Source: PALSA-555 sp963731625 | Lineage (GTDB): Bacteria > Actinomycetota > Acidimicrobiia > IMCC26256 > PALSA-555 | NCBI GenBank assembly: GCA_963731625.1 | Contig: CAVSWH010000001.1 | Coordinates: forward strand, 1-64,000 | DNA: 64,000 nt | Reading direction: 5' to 3' | Shown here: positions 9,319 to 18,660 of the stretch, in pieces | How positions within the stretch are numbered: position 1 is the stretch's first letter | How the letters are laid out: the number at the start of each line of letters is the position of its first letter | The notes under the pieces: model-generated | Told to the model about the DNA's origin: nothing | The model's database searches: none | Seen by the model: only the letters and a program-made list of their open reading frames with translations | Translations under genes and position numbers: made by a program

Positions 9319-10206
9319 TCAGTTCGACTCCAGCAGATCCGCGAGCGCGGGCGCCAATTTGGCCGGATCGTGCGCCCGGCCGGACGGCCGGGCGATGTCC
9401 CGGGTGACGAGGCGGACGCCCCACTCGGAGACGAGCGCGGGGTCGACGGCGAGCGCCCCGTCGGCCTCGGTGAGGAACACGTCGACGCGCGTGCCGTGGT
9501 CGAGGACGGCCCGGAGGTGGTCGCCGCCGTCGAGCCCCGTCGTCTCGGGCGGTTGCGGGTGCAGGTTGCAGACCTGCACGACCTGCGCGTGCGTGCGCGC
9601 CACCGCGTCGCGGATCCCGGCGACGCACAGCACGGGCAGAAGGCTCGTGTAGAGCGAGCCGGGCGCGAGCACGACCTGGTCGGCGTCGGCGATCGCCGCG
9701 AGCACGTCCGGGTGTGCGGGCGCGTCGTCCGGCACGAGCTCGACGCGGCGGATCCGCCCCGCGACGTTCATCACCGCGACCTGTCCCTCCACCGATTCAC
9801 CGTCGACGTCGGCCTTCAGCACGACCGGCTCGGCGGTCGCGGGCCGCACCCGCCCCACGGCGCAGAGCAGGGCCGCCGCCGCGTCGATAGCCGCGACGGG
9901 GTCGCCGAGCGTCTCGTCGAGGCCGGCGAGGATGAGGTTGCCGAGGGGGTGCCCCTCGAGCTCCCCGGCGCTGAAGCGGTGCTCGAAGGCGACGGACCAG
10001 AGCTCGTCGTCGGCGAGCGCCACGAGGCAGCGGCGCAGGTCGCCGGGCGGGAGCACGTCGAGGTCGCGACGCAGCCGACCCGACGACCCGCCGTCGTCGG
10101 CGACGCTCACGATCGCGAGCACCTCGTCGGTGTAGCGGCGCGCGGCGCGCAGGACGCACGCGAGGCCGTGCCCGCCGCCGAGCGCGACGACCCGGGGCTC
10201 ACCCAC
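9319..10206 (-). CDS. yvcK: Gluconeogenesis factor YvcK/CofD-like protein
   Basis: This 295-residue protein of the YvcK family has roles in carbon-source-dependent cell-wall growth in other bacteria. The N-terminal nucleotide loop VVALGGGHGL and the following VADDGGSSGRLR are diagnostic, as are GNLILAGL and LAPGSLYTSLLPVL. I chose the GTG at 10206 because homology starts right there; the open frame upstream lies inside rapZ and is not conserved-looking. The gene overlaps the rapZ end by eight bases. The family links to UDP-sugar sensing, so it could coordinate glycolysis with envelope synthesis, but that is inference. Confidence 0.9.
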   Translation of the reverse strand: MGEPRVVALGGGHGLACVLRAARRYTDEVLAIVSVADDGGSSGRLRRDLDVLPPGDLRRCLVALADDELWSVAFEHRFSAGELEGHPLGNLILAGLDETLGDPVAAIDAAAALLCAVGRVRPATAEPVVLKADVDGESVEGQVAVMNVAGRIRRVELVPDDAPAHPDVLAAIADADQVVLAPGSLYTSLLPVLCVAGIRDAVARTHAQVVQVCNLHPQPPETTGLDGGDHLRAVLDHGTRVDVFLTEADGALAVDPALVSEWGVRLVTRDIARPSGRAHDPAKLAPALADLLESN

Positions 10207-11068
10207 GTTCGAGGTCCCGGTGGTGCACGCTCGCGGGGAAGCCGAGCCCCGCGAGCAGCTTCGCGAGCTCGGCGGCGATGACGACGCTACGGTGCCGGCC
10301 GCCGGTGCAGCCGACCGCGATCGACAGGTACGACTTTCCCTCGCGCGCGTACGCCGGCAGCAGCAGCGCGAAGAGGTCACGGAGCCGTTCGAGGAACGTC
10401 TGCGCGTCCGGCTGCTCGAGGACGTAGCGGCGCACGGCCTCGTCGGTACCGGGCCGGGGGCGGAGGTCCTCGACCCAGTGCGGGTTCGGCAGGAACCGGC
10501 AGTCGAAGATCAGGTCGACGTCGAGCGGGATCCCGAACTTGTAGCCGAACGAGAGGAGGTTGGTCTGCAGCGCCGCGTCGGGAGCGGGCGCGTCGCCGAA
10601 GAGCTCGCGGAGGCGGTCGCGCAGCTCGTGGACGTTCAGGTTCGACGTGTCGACGACGACGTCGGCTTCGCCCTTCAGCTCCTCGAGCAGGACGCGCTCG
10701 CGCGCGATGCCGTCCGACACCCGGCCCGTGGCGGCGAGCGGGTGCGGGCGGCGCGACGCCTCGAAGCGGCGGACGAGCGCCGGGTCGCTGGCGTCGAGGA
10801 ACAGCATCCGGGTGCGCGCCCCGGTGGCGCGCAGCGCGGCGAGCGCGCCGACGAGCTCGTCCATGAACTCGCCCGAGCGCACGTCGACGACGAGCGCGTA
10901 GCGCGTCGGGCGCTCGCGGTCGCGGGCCAGCTCGGCGACCTTCGGGATCAGCGCCGGCGGGAGGTTGTCGATGACGAAGCAGCCGAGGTCCTCGAGCACG
11001 TCGGCGGCCGAGGACCGGCCGGCGCCGGAGAGCCCGGTGATGATCGTGACGTCGAGCGGGGCGGTCAT
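10199..11068 (-). CDS. rapZ: RNase adapter / nucleotide-binding protein RapZ
   Basis: This 289-residue protein has the RapZ P-loop GLSGAGRS at residues 12-19; arginine replaces the usual Walker lysine, as is common in actinobacterial members. The motif AVGCTGGRHRSVVIAA near the C-terminus is diagnostic of the family, and FGYKFGIPLDVDLIFDCRFLPNP lies in the middle (only part is quoted per motif). In Enterobacteria RapZ controls GlmS via small RNAs; the actinobacterial role is uncertain. The ATG at 11068 overlaps the uvrC stop (ATGA), giving the conserved order uvrC-rapZ-yvcK. Confidence 0.93.
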   Translation of the reverse strand: MTAPLDVTIITGLSGAGRSSAADVLEDLGCFVIDNLPPALIPKVAELARDRERPTRYALVVDVRSGEFMDELVGALAALRATGARTRMLFLDASDPALVRRFEASRRPHPLAATGRVSDGIARERVLLEELKGEADVVVDTSNLNVHELRDRLRELFGDAPAPDAALQTNLLSFGYKFGIPLDVDLIFDCRFLPNPHWVEDLRPRPGTDEAVRRYVLEQPDAQTFLERLRDLFALLLPAYAREGKSYLSIAVGCTGGRHRSVVIAAELAKLLAGLGFPASVHHRDLERG

Positions 11069-12922
11069 CGCGGCTCGTGCAGCTGGCGGTACACGGCGTG
11101 GCCGACCGGGTCGGGCAGCCACGACAGCGACACGAGGTCGTCCTCGGTGAGCTCGCGAAGCTGCTTCACCGACCCGAACTCTTTCAGGAGTCGGGACCGG
11201 CGGGTGGGACCCAGGCCCGGGACGTCGTCGAGCACCGAGTGCGTCGTGCGCCGGGCCCGCAGCCGGCGGTGGTACGTGATCGCAAAGCGGTGCGCCTCGT
11301 CACGCGCCGCCTGCAGCAGGTACAGCGCCTCGGAGTCGCGGGGGATCCGGAGCGGGTCGTCGCGACCGGGCCGGTACACCTCCTCGAATCGCTTGGCGAG
11401 CGCCGCGACCGAGATCTCCTCCAGCCCGAGCTCCTCGAGGACGCGCACGGCCACGCCGAGCTGGCCCTTGCCGCCGTCGACGAGGAGCAGGTTCGGCGGG
11501 TACGCGAACCGCTTCCCGGCGCGCGCGCCCCGGTCGCGCTCGTCGAGGTAGCGCCGGAACCGCCGGGTCAGCACCTCCTCCATCGCCGCGAAGTCGTCCT
11601 GCCCGCCCTGGTGGCGCACCTGGAAGTGCCGGTAGTCGGAGCGCTTGGCGAGCCCGTCCTCGAGCACGACCATCGAGGCGACGATGTCGCGTCCCTGCAG
11701 GTTCGAGATGTCGAAGCACTCGATACGCAGGGGCGCCTCGGGCAGCGAGAGCGCGTCCTGCAGCGCGGTGAGCGCCCGGGCGCGTGCGTTGTGGTCCGAC
11801 GCGCGCCGCAGCTTGTGCTGGGCGAAGGCCTCCTCGGCGTTCGCCTTGACCGTGGCGAGCAGCTCGCGCTTCGCGCCGCGCTGCGGGCACGCGGATGTGG
11901 ACCGGCCCGCCCCGCACGTGGCGCAGCACCTCCTCGCTGAGCGCCGGGTCGTCGGGCAGCGCCGGGACGAGCACCTCGCGGGGGACGTCGTCGGGGCCAC
12001 CGCCCGCGTAGAGCTGCTCGAGCAGCCCGGCGACGAGCGCCGGCCGGTCGACGTCCTCCACCTTGTCGACCACGATGCCCTTGCGGCCGACGACGCGCCC
12101 GCGGCGCACGTAGAACACCTGGACGGACGCCTCGATCGCGTCCTCGGCGATGCCGAGCACGTCGAGGTCCTCCTCCCGGGACGCGACCATCTGCTGACGC
12201 TCGATCGCCTTGCGCACCGAGGTGAGCTGGTCACGCAGGCGGGCCGCGCGCTCGAACTCGAGCCCCTCGGCGGCCTCGTGCATCGCCTTGTCGAGGCGGT
12301 CCAGGACGGGCGCGCTGTCGCCGTCGAGGAAGGCGACGAGGTCCGCGGTCAGCTGGGCGTACGCCGCCTCGTCGATCGCGCCGACGCACGGCGCGGCGCA
12401 CTTCTCGATGTGCGCGTAGAGGCAGGGCCGCCCGAGGCGGTGGTGGCGGTCGAACTTGGCCCGGGTGCAGGTCCGGATCGGGAAGGTGCGCAGCAGCAGG
12501 TCGAGGGTCTCGCGGATGGCGTAGGCGTGGGCATAGGGCCCGAAGTAGCGGACGCCCTTGCGCTTGGCGCCCCGCAGCACCATCGCCCGCGGCCACTCCT
12601 CGTCGAGGGTCACGGCCAGGTACGGGTAGGACTTGTCGTCCTTGTACCGGATGTTGAAGCGGGGGCGGTGGGTCTTGATGAGGTTGTACTCGAGGAACAC
12701 CGCCTCGACCTCGTTGCGCACCGCGATCCACTCGACGGTCGCCGCCGTGGTGACGAGCTGGCGGGTGCGGGGCAGGAGCGTGTCCGGGTCGGCGAAGTAG
12801 CTGGAGAGGCGGCTGCGGAGGCTCTTCGCCTTGCCGACGTAGAGGACGCGCCCCTCCCGGTCCTTGAACTGGTAGGAGCCGGGGGTGTCGGGGATCGTGC
12901 CGGGCTCGGGTCGCTGGACCAC
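11065..12922 (-). pseudogene. uvrC: Excinuclease ABC subunit C (UvrC), interrupted by a +1 frameshift
   Basis: UvrC makes both incisions in nucleotide excision repair. From GTG 12922 the first frame encodes the GIY-YIG nuclease (PGSYQFKDREGRVLYVGKAK), the Cys-rich part (RPCLYAHIEKCAAPCVG) and the UVR helix pair. It leaves the reading frame after HIRVP, near codon 345. The downstream frame resumes at QRGAKRELLATV and carries the RNase H-like domain (FDISNLQGRDIVASMVV, LLLVDGGKGQL) and the helix-hairpin-helix end (LDDVPGLGPTRRSRLL), stopping at 11065. Removing one base from the GGG at 11885-11887 joins the halves into about 618 residues, normal for UvrC. All domains look functional, so assembly error is likely; a true lesion would impair repair. 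Confidence 0.88.
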
Positions 12923-12948
12923 GACCCCATTGTGGCGGCCGCCCAGGC

Positions 12949-14175
12949 TCAGGCCGCCGCTTCCACGAGCTCGGGGGGCGCCGCGGCGACCGCCGGCTGT
13001 CGGGCCTGGTGGACGAGGCGGGCGAAGCACACGCCGACGAGGACCACGAGGAGGAGGTTGCGCACCAGCACGATCCCCTGGGGGACGACCTCGTTCGTGC
13101 GGACGAGCTCGGTGACGAGGTTGAGGTCGGCGACGCTCAGCGCCACGACGGCGGTGACGAGCCCGCCGACGAGCCGGTCGCCTCGCGCCGCGGCGATCGC
13201 CGCGAACGGGACGAGCCAGATCATGAACTGCGGGGACAGCAGCGGCGAGAAGATGAGAAAGGCGCCGATCGCGGCGATCGCCGCCCAGCCGTCGAGGACC
13301 GCCGTGCCGTGCGGCTGGTGGCGGCGGGCGAGCAGCCACGCCGCGGCGACCGCCGCCAGCATGAGGACGTTCAGTGTGCCGTAGGCCCAGTGCGGCACCG
13401 TCCCGAAGCGCCACGCCCCCTGGTTCAGGCGGACCGGGTCGGAGCTGAAGAGCCGACCGACGGCGCCGACCGTGCTCTCGACCTCCCAGCCGGACGAGTG
13501 GCGCATCGAGAGCACCTGGTTGACCCCCGCCGTCCCGACCCAGCCGAGCCAGGCGGCGAGCCCGACGGCGCCGACGGCGCAGAACGCGGCGACGGCGCGC
13601 CAGGACCGGCGGATGAGCAGCGCCGGCGCCAGGAGGACGGGCCAGACCTTCGCGAAGCAGGCGAGGGCCAGGGCCGCGCCGCCGAGGGCCGGTCGTCGTC
13701 GCCGGACGAGCGCGACGCCGCCCACGGCGAGGAGCACCGACAGCAGGTCGAGGCGGAGATAGAGGAACGGATAGAAGAGGAAGGGCGTGCCGATGATCAG
13801 GTAGGCGACCGCGGAGCGCTTCCCCCAGCCCCAGCAGAGCAGCAGGGCGACCCCGAGGTCCAGGAGCAGTTGCGACCACATCGTCGCCGACGTCGCGCTC
13901 GAGAAGCTGCCGCTGTCGAGGGCCTTGATCGCGCCGAGCATCACCGGCGGGTACTCGACTTGGAAGGACCGGTACGGGGTCCCGGGATGTGTCGCGATGG
14001 CGTGGAAGCGCCGGACGTCGCCGGTCAGGACCTTGCGGGGGCCCTGCGCCGCGGCCTGGTCGAGCGTGATGGGCACCACGGCGACCCGGCCGGCGACGAG
14101 GACGAGGACCAGCAGCCACCAGGCCCGCGACGAGGAGCGACGAGGTCTGGGCGCGTGGATGTCTCGTGACTGCAT
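12949..14175 (-). CDS. Polyprenol-phosphate-sugar-dependent membrane glycosyltransferase, GT87-like
   Basis: This 408-residue polytopic protein has about ten hydrophobic segments and an early extracytoplasmic loop with GDVRRFHAIATHPGTPYRSFQVEYPP. The Y-P-P box is typical of the DUF2029/GT87 mannosyltransferase group, in which the reaction uses a polyprenyl-phosphate sugar on the outer face. Further family-like segments are FLFYPFLYLRLDLLSVLLA, CFAKVWPVLLAPALL and LFSPLLSPQFMIWL-type residues. The start is ATG at 14175. It reads toward uvrC with a 26-base gap and stands at the edge of the glycan block. The sugar and acceptor cannot be inferred. Confidence 0.75.
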   Translation of the reverse strand: MQSRDIHAPRPRRSSSRAWWLLVLVLVAGRVAVVPITLDQAAAQGPRKVLTGDVRRFHAIATHPGTPYRSFQVEYPPVMLGAIKALDSGSFSSATSATMWSQLLLDLGVALLLCWGWGKRSAVAYLIIGTPFLFYPFLYLRLDLLSVLLAVGGVALVRRRRPALGGAALALACFAKVWPVLLAPALLIRRSWRAVAAFCAVGAVGLAAWLGWVGTAGVNQVLSMRHSSGWEVESTVGAVGRLFSSDPVRLNQGAWRFGTVPHWAYGTLNVLMLAAVAAAWLLARRHQPHGTAVLDGWAAIAAIGAFLIFSPLLSPQFMIWLVPFAAIAAARGDRLVGGLVTAVVALSVADLNLVTELVRTNEVVPQGIVLVRNLLLVVLVGVCFARLVHQARQPAVAAAPPELVEAAA

Positions 14176-14222
14176 GCCCGCATGCCTTGGCCGGCCCCGG
14201 ACCCAGGCGTCTGGGGACGCAC

Positions 14223-14376
14223 TATGCTCGCGCGCAGGCCGGCCTGGCACTCCGCGCCAAGGTTCGGCTCCGGGGCCGACATCCCCGCGGTGGGCGACCA
14301 GGCTGTCCCCGCCGGCCCGACCGGAGCCGCAGGACCCTCGTATGGGCTCGCCCACTCGAGGGGGAGGCACTACAAC
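14223..14376 (+). promoter_or_regulatory. nadA promoter candidate and structured 5' leader
   Basis: A -10-like TATGCT lies at 14223-14228, without a good -35. Downstream, CGGCTCCGG (14265-14273) pairs perfectly with CCGGAGCCG (14321-14329). The stem continues inside with GGCCG (14274-14278) pairing with CGGCC (14313-14317), giving 14 bp with one 3-base bulge and a 34-base apical region that can pair further. A Shine-Dalgarno GGGGAGG lies at 14361-14367, nine bases before the nadA ATG. A smaller hairpin CCCAG-GCGT-CTGGG sits upstream at 14202-14215. The layout resembles a cis-regulatory leader, but no known riboswitch class is recognised. Confidence 0.4.
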
Positions 14377-15495
14377 ATGCTGCGACTGCAGGCCCCGCTG
14401 CCGGACCGCTATACCCAAGCGGCCCCCGACGTGCTCGACGCGTGGATCGGCGCCGCGAAGCGCGAGCTCGGCTCGCGGCTCCTCGTCCTCGGCCACCACT
14501 ACCAGCGGCCCGAGGTGATCCGGTGGGCGGACGCCACCGGCGACTCCTTCAAGCTCGCACAGTTCGCCGCGGCGAACGACGCGACGGACATCGTGTTCTG
14601 CGGGGTGCACTTCATGGCCGAGTCGGCGGACATCCTGACCGGCGACGACCAGCGTGTCGTGCTCCCCGACCTGAACGCCGGCTGCTCGATGGCTGACATG
14701 GCCGACCTCGACCAGGTCCTCGAGGCGTGGGACGAGCTCGCGGCCGTCACCGACGTCGACGCGCTCGTCCCGATCACCTACATGAACTCCTCCGCCGCGC
14801 TGAAGGCCTTCGTCGGCGAGCACGGCGGCGCGGTGTGCACGTCCTCGAACGCTCGCACGGTGCTCGAGTGGGCGCTCGCGCGTGGCGGCAAGGTCCTGTT
14901 CTTCCCGGACCAGCATCTCGGCCGCAACACGGCCTACGACCTCGGCTACGAGGCGGCCGACATGCGCGTCTGGGATCCTCGCGAGGACCTCGGCGGGCTG
15001 ACCGAGCCCGACGTGAAGGAGGCCACCTTCCTGCTGTGGAAGGGGCACTGCACGGTGCACCAGCGGTTCCGGCCGGAGCACGTCGCCGCGTTCCGGGCCA
15101 AGCACCCCGACGGGGAGGTGCTCGTCCACCCCGAGTGCAGCCACGACGTCGTCGTCGAGGCCGACCGGGTGGGCTCCACCGAGCGGATCCTCGAGTGGGT
15201 CGACGCCGCGCCGCCGGGCGCGGTGCTGGGGGTCGCCACCGAGATCCACATGGTGCAGCGCCTCGGCGTCGACCACCCCGACAAGACGGTCGTCTCGCTC
15301 GACCCGCTCGTCTGCCCGTGCTCCACGATGTTCCGGATCGACGGCCCGCACCTCGCGTGGTGCCTGGAGGCGCTCGCCGGCGGCGAGCTCGTGAACCAGA
15401 TCACCGTCGACCCCGTCACGACGCGGTGGGCCCGCGTCGCGCTCGAGCGGATGCTCGAGCTCTCGGCCCCCGGTCAGACCACCGCCGTCGACTGA
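14377..15495 (+). CDS. nadA: Quinolinate synthase NadA
   Basis: This 372-residue Fe-S enzyme condenses iminoaspartate with dihydroxyacetone phosphate to quinolinate in de novo NAD synthesis. The three cluster cysteines are visible: C103 in LNAGCSMAD, one in HPECSHDVV and one in VCPCSTMFRI. Substrate motifs LGHHYQ and ITYMNSSAALKAF are also present. The ATG at 14377 is chosen for its Shine-Dalgarno and because homology begins there; the frame is open further upstream but overlaps the structured leader. NadB and NadC are not in the window, so the pathway partners lie elsewhere. Its 3' end overlaps the convergent glycosyltransferase gene by 22 bases. Confidence 0.95.
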   Translation: MLRLQAPLPDRYTQAAPDVLDAWIGAAKRELGSRLLVLGHHYQRPEVIRWADATGDSFKLAQFAAANDATDIVFCGVHFMAESADILTGDDQRVVLPDLNAGCSMADMADLDQVLEAWDELAAVTDVDALVPITYMNSSAALKAFVGEHGGAVCTSSNARTVLEWALARGGKVLFFPDQHLGRNTAYDLGYEAADMRVWDPREDLGGLTEPDVKEATFLLWKGHCTVHQRFRPEHVAAFRAKHPDGEVLVHPECSHDVVVEADRVGSTERILEWVDAAPPGAVLGVATEIHMVQRLGVDHPDKTVVSLDPLVCPCSTMFRIDGPHLAWCLEALAGGELVNQITVDPVTTRWARVALERMLELSAPGQTTAVD

Positions 15496-16436
15496 CCGGC
15501 CACGGGCCGGGCCCCGCGCCCGGGCGCGGCGGCCCGCCGCACCGCGTGCGGCTCGGACAGCAGCGCCCGCCACGCGCGACGGGCGAGGCGCGGCTCGCGG
15601 AGGCTCAGCTTCAGCCACTGCAGGGCCGCCGCCGCGAGCGCGCCACACCAGGGCGCGCGCGCCCACCAGCAGGCCGCGAAGCGCATGGTGCCGCCCCACC
15701 AGGCGAGCTCCCGCGTCGCCCACGCGCTCGACGAGGCGCCGCCCTCGTGGACGGCGAAGCGATCCGGCAGCGCGACGAGCCGCCATCCCGCGGCACGGAG
15801 CCGCCGGCACAGGTCGAGGTCCTCGCCGTAGAGGAAGTAGTGCTCGTCGAAGCCGCCGACCTCGACGTACGCGGCGCGCCGCACGAGCAGCGCCGTGGCG
15901 GCGAGCGACGCCACCAGCGTGGACGACGCCGGCGCGCGGACGACGTGGTCGGCGACGGTCGGCACGTGGGCGGCGAGGCGGCGGGCGGGTCCGAACCCGA
16001 GGAGCCGCCGGCCGCCGAGCGCGCGCCCGAGCAGGTGCAGCGGACCGAGCTCGCGCCCGGCGCTGCGCTGGGGCGTGCCGGTGCCGCGGTCCACGATCAC
16101 ACCCTGGGTCGCCGCGACCGACGGGTCGGCGTCGAGCAGCGCGACCCCGGCCGCGACCCCCGCCGGGTCGGGCTCGGCGTCGGGGTTGAGCAGCAGCACG
16201 AACGGGGCGGCGCTGGCGCGCACGCCCCGGTTCTGGCCGGCACCGAACCCGGGGTTCGACGGGTCCTCGTACACCGCCGCGCCCGCGGCGCGGGCGAGCT
16301 CGCCGCTCCCGTCGCGGCCGTGGTCGACGACGACGACCTGCCCGAGCTCCTCGAGGCGCTGCGCCGCCGCGAGGCACGCCCCGAGGCGCTCCCGGCTGTC
16401 GTACGCGACGATCACCACGTCGAGCCGCGGGCTCAT
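15474..16436 (-). CDS. Family 2 glycosyltransferase (rhamnosyltransferase-like)
   Basis: This 320-residue GT-A enzyme opens with LDVVIVAYDSRERLGACL. It has NPGFGAGQNRGV and the metal-site LLLNPDAEPDP, and its acceptor half shows VGGFDEHYFLYGEDLDLCRRLRAAGW (only motif parts quoted), typical of the rhamnosyl or galactofuranosyl transferase subgroup. The ATG at 16436 overlaps the stop of the next gene upstream (ATGA), so the two GT2 enzymes are co-translated. The gene end overlaps nadA on the other strand. It probably adds a sugar to the undecaprenyl-linked glycan built by the neighbouring genes; donor specificity is unknown. Confidence 0.85.
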   Translation of the reverse strand: MSPRLDVVIVAYDSRERLGACLAAAQRLEELGQVVVVDHGRDGSGELARAAGAAVYEDPSNPGFGAGQNRGVRASAAPFVLLLNPDAEPDPAGVAAGVALLDADPSVAATQGVIVDRGTGTPQRSAGRELGPLHLLGRALGGRRLLGFGPARRLAAHVPTVADHVVRAPASSTLVASLAATALLVRRAAYVEVGGFDEHYFLYGEDLDLCRRLRAAGWRLVALPDRFAVHEGGASSSAWATRELAWWGGTMRFAACWWARAPWCGALAAAALQWLKLSLREPRLARRAWRALLSEPHAVRRAAAPGRGARPVAGQSTAVV

Positions 16437-17179
16437 GTCGTCGCCACCCGGTGGCGCCACCAGTGCCGGGCGAACGCCGCGGCGTGGGCCAGACCCCGGC
16501 GGGTCAGGAGCCGACGCGACGCGCGGCGCGCCGGATGGTCACACGTCGCGCCGCCGACCTGACGCACCCGCCAGCCGGCGCGCCGCAGCCGCAGGCAGAA
16601 GTCGACGTCCTCGGGGCCAAAGCGTGCCGACTCGTCGATGCCGCCGACGACCTCGAACGCGTCGCGCCGGAACACCTGGCAGGCGCCGATCGCGAACTCG
16701 ACGTCCCACGACTCGCCGAGCCCCTGGCCGGGCGTCGACGCGTACCGGTCGGTGCGGTTCAGGACGCGCCGGACCTTGCGCCACGGGGTCGGGGCGCGCC
16801 CGGCGCTCATGTCGGGCGACTGCCCGGTGAACACCGGCGCGGTGAGCGCGATCGTCTCGTCCTCGACGAGCGGCGCCACGAGCCGGCGCAACGCCCCGGG
16901 GCGCAGGCACGCGTCGCTGTCGAGCACGCACACCCAGGGCGCCCGCCCGACCCGGACGCCGACGTTGCGACCCCCGCCGACCCCAAGGTTCGTCTCGCGG
17001 CGCACGAGCGTGACGTGGGGACGCCGCTCGAGGGTCGCTGGCGGCGACGAGCCGTTGTCGATGACGGTCACCGTCACGTCGACGGCACCTTGGGCGAGGG
17101 CCGACGCGACGGCCTGCTCGAGGACCGCGCCGTCGTTCCAGGTCAGGATCACGACGTCGACCGTGGGGCGGGTGCTCAC
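16433..17179 (-). CDS. Family 2 glycosyltransferase
   Basis: This 248-residue GT-A glycosyltransferase has the start VDVVILTWNDGAVLEQAV, the nucleotide-sugar loop NLGVGGGRNVGV and the DxD-type CVLDSDACLRPGAL. The acceptor segment FEVVGGIDESARFGPEDVDFC is typical of family 2. The GTG start at 17179 overlaps the flippase stop (GTGA). Its sequence is related to but clearly distinct from that of the following GT2, consistent with successive sugar additions to one oligosaccharide. Specificity cannot be assigned. Confidence 0.85.
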   Translation of the reverse strand: MSTRPTVDVVILTWNDGAVLEQAVASALAQGAVDVTVTVIDNGSSPPATLERRPHVTLVRRETNLGVGGGRNVGVRVGRAPWVCVLDSDACLRPGALRRLVAPLVEDETIALTAPVFTGQSPDMSAGRAPTPWRKVRRVLNRTDRYASTPGQGLGESWDVEFAIGACQVFRRDAFEVVGGIDESARFGPEDVDFCLRLRRAGWRVRQVGGATCDHPARRASRRLLTRRGLAHAAAFARHWWRHRVATT

Positions 17180-18660
17180 GCGGGCGCGCCCGGGCCGGCC
17201 GCGGCCGTCGACCTGACGAGGAGCCGCAGGCGCGCGATGTCGGCCGGTCGGACCACGCCGGTCGCGAGCAGCAGGGCGCCGTAGACGGCGGCCGCCGCCG
17301 CGCCGGCCGGCACGATCCCGACGGGGGCGAGCCAGGCCGCGACGAGGGCGCTGAGGATCCCAGCGACGAGGAGCCGCAGCGGCGGCCGCGGGGTGCGCAG
17401 CCCCGACGCGCGCTCGAGGAACCAGCCGAAGGCCACGACCATGACCACGGTCCCGGCGACCGTGGCCGCCGCGGCACCGACGGCGCCGAAGGCCGGCACG
17501 AGGATGAGGTCGAGGCCGACCATGACGGCCATCGCTACCGCCGCGACGGGCACGGCACGCCAGACCCGTTCACCCGCCAGGATCGCCGCGGTCTGCAGCC
17601 CGGCGAGGAACGCGAGCCACAGCTGCCCACCGGTGATCGCCATCGGGACGGCCGCGCCGGCGTAGCGCGGACCGAAGGCGAGGACCGTGAGGGGCTCGTG
17701 GAGCCCGACGACGAGCGCCGAGATGAGCACGCCGAGCACGAGGAGGAACCGGGCCGCCTCGTTCAGCGCCCGCTGGGCGCCGTCGCGGTCGCCCTGCCCC
17801 AGTCGGCGGCTCAGGATGAACAGCGCCGGCGCGGCGACGACGGTGCCGACGTAGGCCAGCGCCTCGAGGGCGCGGACCGCGAGGTCGTAGCGCGCCGTCG
17901 CCGCGGCGCTCCCGACGATCGAGAGCAGCACCACGTCGAAGCGCAGCTCCAGCGCAGCGATGCCGCCGAGGAGCCCGAACGGCAGCGCGTCGCGGAGCAG
18001 CGACCACGAGGCGTGCGCGTCGGCGCGGAGCCGGGTCGACCAGACACCGGACCGGCGGGCGGCGAGCACCGCCACGATCAGGGTCAGCATCGGCGCGGCG
18101 GGCAGCGCGATCACCGCGCCCCGCGCGCCCGCGACGAGCACGCCGACGATCCCGCCGAGCGCGATCACGGCCAGCTGGAAGAACGTGAGCACGGCGCGCC
18201 GGGCGATGAGCCCTCGGCCGTCGAACGCCCCGAGCAGCGAGGTGACGCACGCGCTCGCCGGGAGGGCGAGGGCGGCGATGAGCACGTCGGTGCGGGTTGC
18301 GCTCGGGTAGCCCGCGGCGAGACCGACCGCGGCGACGACGAGCATCGACGCGACGCCGAGCGCGAAGCAGGCCGGCAGCGTCGCGGTGAGCAGCGCGTCG
18401 GACGAGACCGCGTCGCGGCTGACACGCCGCACGATGACCATCGTGGTGCCGAAGTCGGCGAGGAACCCGCCGAGCACGAGGTAGGCCGACGCGGTCGAGT
18501 AGCGGCCGAACTCGGAGGGCACGAGCTGGCGGGTCGCCACGAGCACGAACGCCACGGCCAGGAGCCGCCCCGCGGTCTGCAACACGGTCAGCGCGAGCGA
18601 CCCGCGTGTCGCGGCCCGCGCGTCGGGCGACGCGCTCACCGACGGGAGGGTCGTGGTCAT
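17176..18660 (-). CDS. Polysaccharide flippase, MOP/Wzx-like
   Basis: This 494-residue protein has twelve to fourteen hydrophobic helices along its whole length. The N-terminal LVATRQLVPSEFGRYSTASAYL is characteristic of the MOP exporter family (Wzx, MurJ relatives). It would move the lipid-linked glycan across the membrane. I start it at ATG 18660, whose A overlaps the stop of the phosphoglycosyltransferase (TGATG); the longer frame upstream is basic and shadow-like. The position between an initiating transferase and two glycosyltransferases supports a Wzx role rather than peptidoglycan lipid II export. Confidence 0.82.
   Translation of the reverse strand: MTTTLPSVSASPDARAATRGSLALTVLQTAGRLLAVAFVLVATRQLVPSEFGRYSTASAYLVLGGFLADFGTTMVIVRRVSRDAVSSDALLTATLPACFALGVASMLVVAAVGLAAGYPSATRTDVLIAALALPASACVTSLLGAFDGRGLIARRAVLTFFQLAVIALGGIVGVLVAGARGAVIALPAAPMLTLIVAVLAARRSGVWSTRLRADAHASWSLLRDALPFGLLGGIAALELRFDVVLLSIVGSAAATARYDLAVRALEALAYVGTVVAAPALFILSRRLGQGDRDGAQRALNEAARFLLVLGVLISALVVGLHEPLTVLAFGPRYAGAAVPMAITGGQLWLAFLAGLQTAAILAGERVWRAVPVAAVAMAVMVGLDLILVPAFGAVGAAAATVAGTVVMVVAFGWFLERASGLRTPRPPLRLLVAGILSALVAAWLAPVGIVPAGAAAAAVYGALLLATGVVRPADIARLRLLVRSTAAAGPGAPA

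Noticed and set aside
14182..14376. A longer NadA with 65 extra N-terminal residues
   Set aside because: The upstream codons give a Pro/Gly/Ala-rich sequence with no homology and overlap a strong hairpin, and a good ribosome site precedes the ATG at 14377.
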